A DNA stretch of 64,000 bases. Origin: Apteryx mantelli. Its lineage: Eukaryota > Chordata > Aves > Apterygiformes > Apterygidae. The notes under the pieces were generated by a model that saw nothing but the letters and a program-made list of their open reading frames with translations, did no database searches and had not been told where the DNA came from. Shown piece by piece: positions 33,961-46,650 of this stretch. Position numbers and translations under genes: made by a program. The first letter of the stretch is position 1. Each line of letters begins with the position of its first letter. The stretch covers positions 33,526,425-33,590,424 of the forward strand of contig NC_090020.1 of assembly GCF_036417845.1 (NCBI RefSeq), written 5' to 3'.

Positions 33961-36900
33961 TACATGTGATGATACAATATAATTGAACACCACAGTTGAG
34001 GTAGTCCCTAACTTTTAAAATTCTTGCCAAAAAGGACATCAGGGCACTTATAATGCTTTATGCCAGATTAACAATGAAGAAAACTGAAGAAAACAGTTAG
34101 CACTGCAGTGTAAATCACAGTATGAGGGGAAGTGATCTCTGGCTGATATAGCCATGTACAAGTTTCTAGCACATATATACAGGCAAAACTATCCTGCCAC
34201 TGGTTTAACCCTCTCGTTTCAGCCATGGACATTTATTTCATGGTATAGATCTAACCTGTGGCTTTACTAGGTTGATTGTGATCATAATAACACTTTTCTG
34301 ATATAGTAAATCACACTTGGAATGATTGGAAAGCACTTTTTGTATATTTGCCTATGGCTGTGCACTTCAAGGACTAATCTTGTGGTCCAGTATGTCCTCA
34401 CAGTGGTTTTTATTTAAAAGGCAATGACCTCAAATTGGTAAAGGATTTATGAATATTGTGAAAATTATGTTCTACTAGGTAAGAACTTGGGCAGTATTCC
34501 TTACGTGTTGTTGCTATCAGACTTCTTTGTTCGCTTAACAGTTACATACATTTTATCCTATCAAACAGATCTCAACTAGCAGCCCTGAGCCAAATCTGGT
34601 CTGTGCAGCAGCACTTTGTGGCCCCTCAACAATAATGGTGGGGAGCACCCTACATACCCTTTGCTACTGCACGATGTAGCAGAGCAAGGACAGCTGGTTG
34701 GACTTGATGTGCTTTGCGCTTCATCTTGAGGCTAAAGTGGGCAGGCCAGCCACATAACCTTGTTGTGTTATGGCTGCAGTGAAATCTCTGGGTAACACAG
34801 GCCTTGCTAGGCAGGAGCAGGTGGAGCAGCTCAGCACCGAGATGTCATTGCAGCCTGGAGCAGGGTCATTGTCTCTGCAGCTGGAAATTAGAGCCTGCGC
34901 AGGAGGTGATGCTGCTGCAGGGGATCTGCCATCATGGTCTCTGTGCGGGATTACAGAGAGGGATGAGTCTGCTCATGGAAAGACTCAGGCAGGGTGTCAC
35001 ATGATCACAGGACACAGTCCAGGCCTGGTATTGCAAGCAGTTGATCTTGTGCTTAGACTCCAGAAAGCTCATTCTCATTTGAATTGAAACAAAGTCTTTG
35101 AGGAGCCTAGTGTATCCACTGGAGCTGGTAAACATAAACCAATCAAGACTACCTCCAGACATCTCTCTTTTATGCTGTTTGACCATCTTAAACTAGTTTA
35201 AGAAGCCTATTCTTAACATCTGGTTTCAGCAATATGCTATTGATGACTAGCAGCTTTCTTCTAACGATGTTAAAGGGTTCTCCAAAGAAGAGAAAATAGC
35301 CCCTAAAACAATACAGTTGTAATTTTTGTTTGGGTTCTCAAGTATTACTAGAATACAAACATAAATTGCCATCATCCCCCATTTTACAGAGAAGGAAGAG
35401 AGACTAAGAAAGTTTAACAATGACATTTTCTCTGAAAGAGGAATCACTCTAAATTAGCCATCATTTTTGAAAGTTTAAGCTTAAAACTGTTCATTTAAGT
35501 ATATACTTATTAAAAATACTGATATAAATTCCACTGGCTTAGATGGAAAGAAAGAACCCATATCTGCTGACTTCAGATATTCTGGACAGTACTGACTGTC
35601 TAAGAATATGGTCCACCAAAGCCATAAAGTCCTACACTGTGAGTTGTGATTAGGAAGACTTTCCCTTCTTTCCCCTTCTCATCTTTCCTTACAGATCTTT
35701 AAATACAGAAACATTTATATCATGAAAACATAGTACTCATCAGAGTGATGTCTTTTTTAATGTCTTAAGGAGAATCAGTTGGTACATTGTCATTGTTAAT
35801 CATGATGTAGCATTCAAGATTCATGCCACTTTCTTCACAGCAATGTAATTTACAGTTTTAAAGAGAAACTTAGGTGAATACTTAACAGTTGAGTTGCTTT
35901 GTCTTGTGGATAAGAAATTCAGATTCCTACCATCTCAAGAGGAAGAAAAATAATTACACATAGATGTAGAATAATTTGTTCTGTATTGGCTAATGAAACA
36001 AAATACCAGCTGTAATTATGTAACCTGAATCCTTTTATTTGTAACAGCAGAACAAAATATCTGACAAGAGTAACTTGGCCTATATAAGTAGCATACCACC
36101 CTGTTTACGGTATGTAGTGTTTATTTATAAAGGAGCATATTATTATCAATTTACTACAAGATGTGCTATGTGTTTAGTGCTAGTATATTTACTGTTTTTT
36201 TTTGGCTAAGTATTATTTAGTTAGATATAACATGGTTATTAATTATCACTTAAAAGGCTTTTTATTCTAGAATTCTAAATACAAGTTTATTGTGCTATAT
36301 GCTAGCTAAAATTAAATTGCTTTTAAACAGTAGTTTTAAAGAGAACTGCTTACAGCCTCAAAAAAGTCAATTTGCTGTTGTTGGTTTCATCTCTCTCTTT
36401 TTTTTTTTTTTTTTTTTCCTAGTAAGTTCTCTTAAACTCCTGATGTGGTTTCTTTTTGGTTTTCCTTTCTTCTTCTTACTAAGGGAGGAGAGTTTACAGT
36501 TTCAAAACTTGCTTAAGTATTTCCACGTGACCACTTTGATTTTCAGTCCCTTTTAGTTTTTCAAGGTTATTCACAAGACTAAGGGCTTTGTGAATCTGTT
36601 TGCAGTGTTGATGTATAGTGTATGCTGATTAACTGTTGCCTCATGACACAAAAATAGCTTAAAGATAATGAAAATATACTCTTACAGCTCAGTGATCATG
36701 CTTACACATGGAGAACACCCCTCCCAGCACACCCACGCAATATGTTGGACATATTTAGTTTAGTTATACAAACCTCACAGGGAGAGCAGTAACTACAAGT
36801 TTCACTACAAAATATAATGATATTAAGTGAAATGCGCACCACCTGGATATTGAAGTAGCCTCAAGGCATAAAAAGAGCCTTTAACACATTTAGTCAGAGC

Positions 36901-39900
36901 TCTCTGTATCTCGTCCATTTCTGTTTTGCAGCTACCTACCTTGTGTGCTGTAAATGAAAAACTAGGATGACCAGCTATGAGACATGGATAGTAAATTACA
37001 TGTGGAGACACTGTTCTGTTGCTTTCTGTAAGTGCTGCTGATTTAAATCTTTCTTTGAAGAGCTAAGAGGAAGCAAGTTTCTCACCTGAAGAAATGACCT
37101 ATTTAAATAGATAAAGCATAGGCAAAAAGCAAATAAAAGACATGCTATAATCCAAACTGGTCAAACAGTTTGCCATATATCTTGTAGATAGTAAGTCTCT
37201 TAGAAAGTAAGCTAATTATCTTTATCGTTTAAATTATAGTGTAAACGAGATCAGAGGATTATGAGATGAAGAAGGAGAATAGAAGTAGAGGTTTTCACAG
37301 ACAGTCTTCTTGCCAGAGTAAGCCTTCTTACATAAGACTCTTCTAGTGTCTTAGTGGTAAACAAATACTTTTTTGAAAATCTTAGATACTATAGCTTTTC
37401 TTTACAGACACCATTTATTTCTAGCAGAACAATCCAAAGCTTTGTTTTCCAAAGTTTTCCATTTTTTGCCTATGCTGAAAAAACATACTGTAGGAAGATT
37501 TTTTCCAGCTGCTGTTTCTATTTTCTGTGTGCATAGAGAGCTGGTTGTGTACTTAACAGTGGATTCAGTTCAACTGGCTCTGTTACATATGGCAGCTTCG
37601 ACATTTAGCTACAGTTAGGGATTCTCTTCTTGAGGCTAGTGAATGGTATAACATAGTTGCTAGAGGTTAATAACCTGAGCTACTTCTAGCAGAGATTTGG
37701 AAAAGATCTCATGTACTTCTTGGTGTATAGTCATGAGTAGCATCACTTTGACATCAGATACATCTCCTGCGCCTCTTTGCTAGAGGGTTCAGTTAGGAGG
37801 CAGGGCCAACTCCCATATACAAGTAGCTTGTATGTGTGCACATGCATGCAAGCATTTAAGCTTGATTGACTGCTTGTATCCTGAGGGCTGCAAGTCCATG
37901 GCCCATGCACAGTCTCCTTCCATTGAAAATGACTAAAATAGGTTGCCTCATTATCTCTGGTTGTTGCATGTCCGGTTGAGATGATGTATGTGCCAGACTT
38001 GGGCCAAGTAAGCCACAAGTTTCTTTTAAGTACTTCCTGAAGAAATGATTTAAAGAAAAGGAGTCTAAAGCTAAGATGTTTTCTAGTGGCTGTCATGTGA
38101 ATTGGTCATCAGGAATGTTAAACTACAGGGTTCTTCAGTTGGGCCTTTTAAAATGTCTTTAGTGGAAACAATGTGTTTGTTTCCTTAATGATGAAACTTC
38201 CGCCATTGTCAGTAAGATTCATGCCACAGCTGGAACTGAAGGCCTGGTCCTTAAAGCTTTCTGAGCCTGGAATTTGCACTGATGTCAGTGTGAATTCTGT
38301 ACTTGGTGCTTTGAGAACTGATCCTTGGCTTAAGGCTAAAGAAGCTGGCCCCTGCAGTATTTTAATAGTGTGCCAATGCTTAAACATGAAAGCTTTTTTT
38401 TTTTTTTTCTGGTGTTTGCATCATAATTGCATTATTTTCTTTAACAAAGATGTTAATCTGCTTCAGAAGATTTTCACTTCTTAATGAAGTTATTTATTGT
38501 CTTTCCCTATTTTTCAGTTACATTCATGTCTCTTTCCTCTTTACATGCACATTTCTGTTGCAGTTATTTGTTTATGTACAAAGCTAACAGAATAGGAAGG
38601 AATACAAATATGTCAAATATACTTTAGTTACAGGAAATCTTAAATTAAAATGTATTAACATATCAGCTAAAACATGCTCCTCCAACTGAATCATCTGTAA
38701 ATGATCCAGTGTTATCTGCTTTTGCAGGTTGGTGAAAGGCCATTTAAATTAGTTTCAATTTATGTACTATTTTTCCCTTATATTGTTGCCTTTCATGTTA
38801 TGAGTTAGCATGTGCAATAGCCTTCTGTCTGCATCCAAAGATTTCACACATAATAGCTGAAGAATAAAAACAAACAAAAAGAAAACAAGGGAAGAGAATA
38901 GCAAGGGAATGAAAAATGACTGGTTACATTCTGTTTCTCATCAGTTCCACCCCTCAATATCTTAACAGAATTTTGTTTGATTTTCCTTACTGTTCTCCTA
39001 TAAAATGCCCACAACAACTTACGCTTAATTTTCTGGATGCTGATTATCGTGCATCAACAACTTGTAAAAAGCAGCTTCTGTCATTTTTGCACAGCAGTGC
39101 GTAATTCTGGGCTCAAATCACTTCTTCAGGCTGAATTGACTTACTCTCTTGGTTCAAAAACAATCAACAGCTGCTGTTCAAAAGTTTTCATTAGATACAT
39201 TAACATTCAGGCTGTGGTCCTGCCACAGTCTCCTAGTTTTTGACACAGAACTCTAGTGACTTGTATTGATTTGACCATACAAATAAATTAGCCAGGTGTC
39301 ATAACAGTCAAGCCACAAAACATATTTGTTTCTGTGCTGCTACTCTGAATTCTACAATGTGAAATTCTTTAAAGAACCAGTTTGCTGGGACGTATCAGAT
39401 GATGAATGAAATCTGGATGACAGAGCAGATGGGATCAGCACAGGGTCTGAAACTGCCATACCCACAGGAGTCACTTCTTTAGTCACAGCTAATGTAACTT
39501 GTGCAGCCTTTCCTGAGTGGTTATAACCACTGTTGCTTTTGTAAAATGGAAAGTCCCCACAACTCAGGACTAAGTAAAGTAGAGTTGTCTTGATGATCTT
39601 TATGGATCCTGTTCTACCTCCCTCCTACTTCTTACTAGGCTGTTCATAGCCAAGGAGATGAGTTAGGGATGTCTTAAATTATATATTTTATTTTTAACAA
39701 GTGCATCAAATGGCTTTTGATCAGCTCAGTCTATGAAAGTATTTATCCTGCTCTAAAAATACCTTCTTCAGGAAGCACTTGGTCCACTTTGGAAATATAT
39801 ATATTTTAAACATAATCTATTTTCACATGAAGTATGTGTATAGATGACTGTTGTGGAATGCTTCTTCTTTGGCCTATACCTCTGTGTCTTTTGGCAATGA

Positions 39901-41949
39901 CTTTTGAATTCCACACCTGTGGCTTTAATGAGATTCTTCTAAAATTCACATCTTTAATAATTTTTCTTTGTAATTCTGTGCAGCTCTGTCCTCACTAAAT
40001 TATTATATTTTAACCTCTGTTTCCAACAAGGTAACAAAGAGCTTGTTAACACTCAAATGTTAATTCTGATTAAAGTAGATTTAAATTCAAGTTCTGTGGC
40101 TATTGCTGAGTAACTCCACTTGTGGGTGTGCTTATTTGAATTCTGCTTATCTGAAATAAATCTCAAATAATGAGGCTAAACTAGAACAAGGGATTATCAC
40201 TCAGGAAAAGGCATGTCAAGACAAAGTTTTTCAGAATATCTATACCTCGTTGTGTAGACAAACTGTGAGAAGTCTTTTAGTGTTGTACTACTTTAGCTTT
40301 CTATAGGAATTTCACAGGACACATTTCTTTAAAGTGACATCAGATACAACAATGAGATAATAATAGCTTTTATTTTATTATAAATTGAACTGGACTGCTT
40401 TCTTTGAGGAAAATTGTCTGTAATCTTCCAGAGTAAGTTATTTACTGGATTCCAGTTCCGGAAGAAAAAACATAAAGAATAGGGAGTTAACAACTGGACT
40501 GCTGGGCTTGACAAGTTTGATAGATAAGTCTGTGCACAAAGAGGGTGATAGACTGTCTATCAGTCTGTCTGCAGTTTCCCCTACAAATCATAGTATTATA
40601 ATAAAAAAAGAGGTCATGCCTTACTGAACCTCTAAAGAATTAGAGTCCCAGAAAGAATTTTCATACATTAAGGGGAAAAGCTGTAGCAGAAGTAAAAATT
40701 CTCTATTTTCCTGGGTGCAATATCTCCTGTGTATTAGTGCTTGCTGAGGCATTCATGACATCTAGGCAAGTGTTTGCTTTAAAGCATAGTTTTGCCACAA
40801 AATTTGGTCTTGCATTGTTACAGGGTACTAGAACTGCACAGAAAGGCTTCTAAAGGATGGAAGGAGTGGGAAAGTAGTTTGTCACGGGTGCAGAGGTCTC
40901 AATTCTCTTGACCGTTTGAGGGACAAGAGTCATTCTGAAATTCCAGGCTTTCACCAGAAAATTATTAGTTCTGTTTCCTTGATGAAGGAAAGCTTGAAAA
41001 TGCAACCCATGTACCTAGAATTCAAATGCAGCTAGAAAGATCCCCAAATGTACCACCCTTAAAAGGTTCTAGGTCAAGAGTTTTTTGAACATTTGAAGTT
41101 GACAATACTGAAGTCACTGCTGGTCACCTTTTTCTGATGCTTCTTATTAATGCTGCAGTCTTTGGGATGTCTGCCTTCACATTAACAAAGTATAGCCTAC
41201 ACTTGAAGGGAGGAATGTAGTGATACCACTCTTAAGTCTTAGGACAAATAAAAGCAGTTTGAATTTTGAAGCTGCTACAAGACCTTGTGTTTTCCTCTCC
41301 AAGCACTTAGAAACATGTTGGCTTCTAGAAGTGTGCACAAGTACTTCACAACAGTTTAAGACAGGAGGCAAAGGAGTATGCAGTAGCTGAACAAAACTGC
41401 AGTGAAAATTTTGGCTGACAGAATGCAATTGCAAAAATGTAATTTAGTCAGAACTGCAGGGATAACCTTGTTTTACAGTGCCATAGAGATCTCTGATTGT
41501 AAATACTCCAGATCTAGACTTAATACTGTGTCTTAAAGACAGCGCTTCCAATAATTCAGCTCACCCTGACATCCTGCTGGGGTATTAGTGTAATACTAAC
41601 TTAGGGGTAAGGATACTACAAACGGAGTCACCAGTGTTAATGCCCAATATCTGCCTAGAAACTGGTGCTGTGTGGCAACTATTTCTTACCTCAAAAGGAA
41701 GCAAGTATACAGCATGTGTTTTATATAACATACTTTTAATAGTCTTTGGAGGATAAGAGTGTAGAGTACAATTTCCTCAGAAGAAATAAGTCTGTGAAAC
41801 TAAAGCAGGGACTGAAACAAGCCCAGCATCTCTGGGTGTGCCAGGAAAGCTGGTGGGGGATCCAATTCCTATTTACCCTGATGTGAACATGACTCAGCTG
41901 CACGTGCCGTACAGTGTCTTCCTTCACTGAACTTGCAGAAGCATCTTGA
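33961..41949. other. Intergenic, no gene recognised
   Basis: About 8 kb, mostly AT-rich, with T20 at 36398-36417. A less AT-rich stretch at 34560-35050 may be an old unrecognised repeat. No exon pair with conserved protein content was found on either strand. Confidence 0.55.
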
Positions 41950-42480
41950 CCCAGTCGGACTCCACTGGGGCCTGGCTGAGGTGGTGTCACGGACCAAATA
42001 GCCTCTTCTTGGGGAACTGGGTTGGGGTTGTGTGCATAATGGTTTCTTTCTGCCACTTCTTGCCTTCTACTTATTTTCCTGTGCTCCATCATGGCTTATC
42101 CATGTGCTGCAGTCCCTTTGGGGGTGTCCCTGCCCCAGGGTGGTCCTCCATGGGCCTCAGTACCTTCAGAGGTGTATCTCTTCTGGCGTGGAGCGTCTCC
42201 TTCTAAGAATGTGTCTCCAGCCATATCCTCAATGATGTCCTCTTCCATGTGTCTCCTGTTTCTCTTTACCCCCACAGTGGCTGCTGCTTTTTCTTAAATA
42301 TGTCTGAACAGAAGTGCCACGTGCTCCTGCCACTGCTTAAAGTTTTAGTGCATGAGGGGGATGTTCACACTGGTTTCAAAGTCAGCTGGAAGTGACTGTG
42401 ACTGACACAGGGTAGTTCATGGCTTTCTCCCACACAGGGCACCCCTGCAGGCCCCAGCTACCAAAACCCTGTCTTTTATG
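41950..42480. mobile_element. Probable degenerate ERVL-type LTR fragment
   Basis: Repeated GCTCCATCATGG / CCATGTGCTGCAG / GGTCCTCCATGGGC units are followed by CTTAAATATGTCTGAACAGA, then GGGCACCCCTGCAGG and CAGCTACCAAAACCCTGTC. This order resembles a GC-rich class III (ERVL-like) LTR common in birds, recalled from memory rather than matched. It has many substitutions, no paired LTR and no internal retroviral frame, so it is an old solitary piece. Element orientation and exact ends are uncertain. Confidence 0.5.
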
Positions 42481-45267
42481 TCCTGTACAGGTGGATGCAG
42501 TCTCTTAAAACTGAAAAAAGAAATTAAGAGAATTGCACTTTGGATTTGGTAATAATGTCTCTCTTGAAACGGATTCATCCTCAAAGAAGTTAGTGTCCAC
42601 TAGACATAACAGTTTGTAAAAAGTGTATCCAAAATGAACGTAGATGAGATTGAAAGTGAGGCTATTCAGAAACAAAATGTGTTAAGGATTGGTTGGAAAA
42701 TGGATGCTCTTTTAAGGTATCTGTCTTCAGTTACCAAAGGCAAATCTTGTAAAGCCCTGAATAAGCATGAAGAGTGAGATGCTTTATTTCACAGCCAACT
42801 TGCTAGGCAAAAATTATTTTTCTTTACCATGAAAAGCTACTGATGACAATCCATCCCTGTGATTGTCACTTCAACATAAAACTACAGTAATGAATTGTAT
42901 CTGAAGCTTGTGATAGGCACCAGCTTTACCTGGTGTGAATGTGGCAGTTAATTTCCCTAATGCTAACACCACCAGCAGGTTACTATAGTTCCCAGGATCC
43001 TCTACAGGCTCTTGTTTTACTTCTAGTATCCTTTCAAGAGCCCTTAATCTATTTTTCTTCACTTGTAGCTTGATGCCATAGCTGTGCTCTCAGAAACCAC
43101 GTAGTTAAAAAGCTCAGGACAGATAAGGTTTTTGGTATGAGGTCACCTGACCATGGAGGGAGCTAATGGATGAATAAAACTGAATTTAAACTGTGTTTGC
43201 AATACCTACCTGCTAGGAAAATGTTTTCTGTGTTGCCTCGGATAGAATTATATTAACAATAAGGTCAGGAATGACAGGAATGAGCAAGTAAATGAAAATT
43301 TGAACATGTTTGGCTTAACTGTCCAACAGGAAGACAGAGAGCAAGTTTCAGTGTGAAGGGTTCATAGAATATTCTAATGACTTGAAAATGTATAGGAACT
43401 GTGGTGATGAACAGCCTTACAAGAAGCAGAAGTAAACATAATTGTACTCATTTTAACTGTTAACTAGACTATTGAAACTGTAAAGGAAAATGTGATTTTT
43501 TTTTTTTCTTTCTGAATGCTGATCGTAGTCAATAGGAGCAGATTTTTTACTGGTGAGAGGCTGAAGACATCTGGATACTAGGAATCATTATCTTTGAGGA
43601 ACAATTGGTCTGAACAAAATGACAATCATTATGGTGCATTTGTTTTTTCCATTCTTCGTTCATGCGCTTTCTTTTCTGACTTGCTTCTGTACGGGAGGGA
43701 GATAAGTCAGCTTGGTGTCAGACTTCTTTTTAACTCCTGATGGGGCTCTTTTATTGTTTGTGAGTTTCTTTTGAAAAATATTGCATAGGTATTTACTAGT
43801 CTGTGTGGACTGTAGGTGTGATTTCTGTAAGATGGGATCTTTTTAATTGCTTGATCTGACTTCTGCATGCTATTTTGAATAAAAATAAATGAAAATTCCT
43901 TTGAAAGGTGAAAGGGATGGAGTGAAATATAAAAAATATAGTTGACATTATGTTGCATTCTTATGAAAGGCCATCTTTGGACCTGTAACATGAACGAGGG
44001 TGGGCTTAGGAGGAATGTCTATAAGCACCTTTAAGTACAATTTATTTTTAACATCCTCTAGAGTGTGGAGCATGTTCAAGGGATCAGTAGAATGCACCTT
44101 TACAAATTAACCACTTGGTGTCATGAAAACACAGCCCAGCGTTGCTCGGCTGTGGTGAGGTCAGTCTCATGCTGATTGTGGCTATCACTGCGCAGGTTTA
44201 TTTTTAAGATGGGGCTTCAGCAAAAGGCTGGCTCTTCTCATTTTTTTTATTCTTATTTTTTCTTTCCTCCGTTCCACTCTTTCAGTGTTCATAATTAATT
44301 TTCATTTCCCCTCATCTTTATCTTGCTCATTTGCATATTTTGGCTTGCTAAAATGTTGGTAGAAATGCACCCTGTTGGAATGTATTTAGCAGGAGTTGTT
44401 TGAAAGAGACACAAGCCTTTCTGGAGATCTCTTCTATGCCCAGAATTTTTCCCCAGAGTTGCAGCTTGAAAGAATATACCTTTGAAAGGAGCTTTCAGAC
44501 CTTAAAATGATTTATGCAGGGGAGTTTAGAAGTAAATTATGCATCTACTAAAAAATTAACATAACTCCCCCTGTTCTCATTAGGCAAAGGGATGCTATAA
44601 ACTGAGTTAAGAACATCAAGGACAGCTAGATAACAACCTCATGTTCCTTTTAAGGATTTAAATGAGCTTATTTTTTTCCTGTGTTGGATTGTTTCTAACC
44701 TTTGCACAAGTGTTGTTTGCACAAGTGTTCACTGCTGAACAGTGGATCTCCATCCATCCTGCCTTGTGAACACTTTGCAAAGGCCACCACAGCAACAGTT
44801 GCTAGCTGTGTCCTGGGGAAAACATGGGAATACTTGTTTATGGTGCAGCCACAGTTTCCCTGCCACTGTACTGCTTTGACATGTACTGAGCATGAAGAAG
44901 AAGGTAAGGAACAGGCCTGATCGGCTGAGTGGAGAATAAAAGGTAGGTATGTAATACAGAAGTGTGGGGCAGTATACATATTTCTAGTCAAGAACTTGCT
45001 CTGGGGAGAAATAGTGTGCTACATATTCATATATTTCAAATTAAAGTGCAAAGCCATATTTGACACCATATTGTTAGGGCATTTTAGAGCATTCAAAATC
45101 AGTATCTATCTCCAAGTTCAATAGTTTGAGCCTATCTTTGAAACTATTACAGTGTCTTAGAGGTCTTGGCTTCTCTTTCTTACGGAGTAGAGCTTAATCT
45201 GACACCACGTAAGTTGATCTGGGTACCCAGTTGTTGTCTATATACTCAGTCACTTGTACTTCAGGTG

Positions 45268-45270
<3 letters not shown>
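42481..45270. other. Intergenic, no gene recognised
   Basis: AT-rich. The stretch around 44100-44350, with CTCATTTGCATATTTTGGC (octamer-like) and ATAATTAATTTTC, looks like non-repetitive, possibly conserved regulatory DNA, but conservation cannot be judged from one sequence. Confidence 0.5.

Positions 45271-45310
<40 letters not shown>
45271..45310. repeat. (AT)20 microsatellite
   Basis: Twenty perfect AT units. The tyrosine/isoleucine-rich open frames here are artefacts of this repeat. Confidence 0.97.
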
Positions 45311-45314
<4 letters not shown>

Positions 45315-46539
45315 GCCCATATATATGTCAGAGAATCCATTGTTAATGTTTTGGTCCACTTCAGTTTGCATTTTGTACAAGTTCCCTCTGCAACAAAAAT
45401 CAAATTTAAGTTGTGACTACCTATTCAAGGAAGTATTCCTCAGAAAATACATTTATATATTAATGGGTTACATTTAAGTTGGGACTTACTGAAGTGATTA
45501 TTTGGGGAAGATACCCTTGAGAGGACATAGGCCCAGAAATGGAAGATAGAGTACATCATATTAATTTTAATTTACCGTAGCCTAAGATAGTTACTACCTG
45601 AATGCTAGTTCTTCCAAGCCATGGGTAGCCCTGTTAGATAAACAATTAAAAATGACAGTAACCCATTTTCAAGTTACTAAATGGAAGCTGTAGTGATCTC
45701 TAGAAAGTAAGGTCCTTTTATTATATTGCTGGCATGCATTAGCAGTGGTACTTTTCAGAAAATATAAGAAAAAGGTGAGATATACTAGTTAGGAAGTAAC
45801 TTGTAGGATTGTATGTTGTTTTGTATACAGTGTTCCTAGTTATGTAAAAAATTAGCTTTTACGTCACCTGCTTGCTGTCCCCTGACTAAATATACTTTTA
45901 AGCTTCCTGCTACTTTAGTCCTGTAATTCTTTGAAGTCTAGTGTGAGTATACTTGCAACACAAGTATAAGGTTACAGAAGCCCTGTGGCTAACAGGGAAA
46001 TTCCATATACCACGCTTTTTGTGAAGCTTCATATCCATTTCCTTTATGATTCAATTAGTCACCCCAGTCTTTAATCTGGTATTCTGGTACCTGGCAGCCT
46101 TTCCTTTTCCCTAAATCAAAATTGGCCTATGGGCATCTTAAGCATTTGGATGTGAAAATCACTTTTTCGTCCTCTGAGGCTATCAGAAATAGTCTAATTT
46201 GGATAAAATGCCTAGTCTGTTTGAAATAAAAGAAGAAAGAAAAGGAATACATAAAGCTGCAGAAGAATCTTTCACTTACTAAATACCATTTCCCTGTCGC
46301 TGCCCTGTCTCTTTACCTGTCTGCTCTGAATTAGTTTAAATAGTCATCAGCATTCGGAAGAGTGCTGCATGTAATAGGGATTGCGATGCTTATTCTAGGC
46401 AAGTGGCAACAGGAACTTTCAGGGGTTTGTTTAATATTCATTGTAGACATTTCAAAAAAGACAGAGCATGTTTTTCAAACTTCACTGCACATCTGTGCAT
46501 CATTGCATGTGTATTGTAGGCCCTGGTGGCCAGTGAACA

Positions 46540-46650
46540 AGCTGGGCCAAATCTGCCCTCAGTTACACTGATGAAAATCTGGAGCAATTGCATCCTCTTA
46601 CAAATGGCGGTACCTTGTTTACACCAGCGTGTAAAGGCAGAAGGCAGAAG
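46540..46650. repeat. Possible ancient sauropsid interspersed repeat
   Basis: AAATCTGCCCTCAGTTACACTGATG, given here only in part as CTGCCCTCAGTTACACTG, plus TTTACACCAGCGTGTAAA further on, resembles an old element of reptile genomes with paired TTACACYRGTGTAA-like motifs. The judgement is by memory and the element is short and decayed. Confidence 0.35.

Noticed and set aside
45166..45477. Frame with alternating Ile/Tyr
   Set aside because: Translation of the (AT)20 microsatellite.
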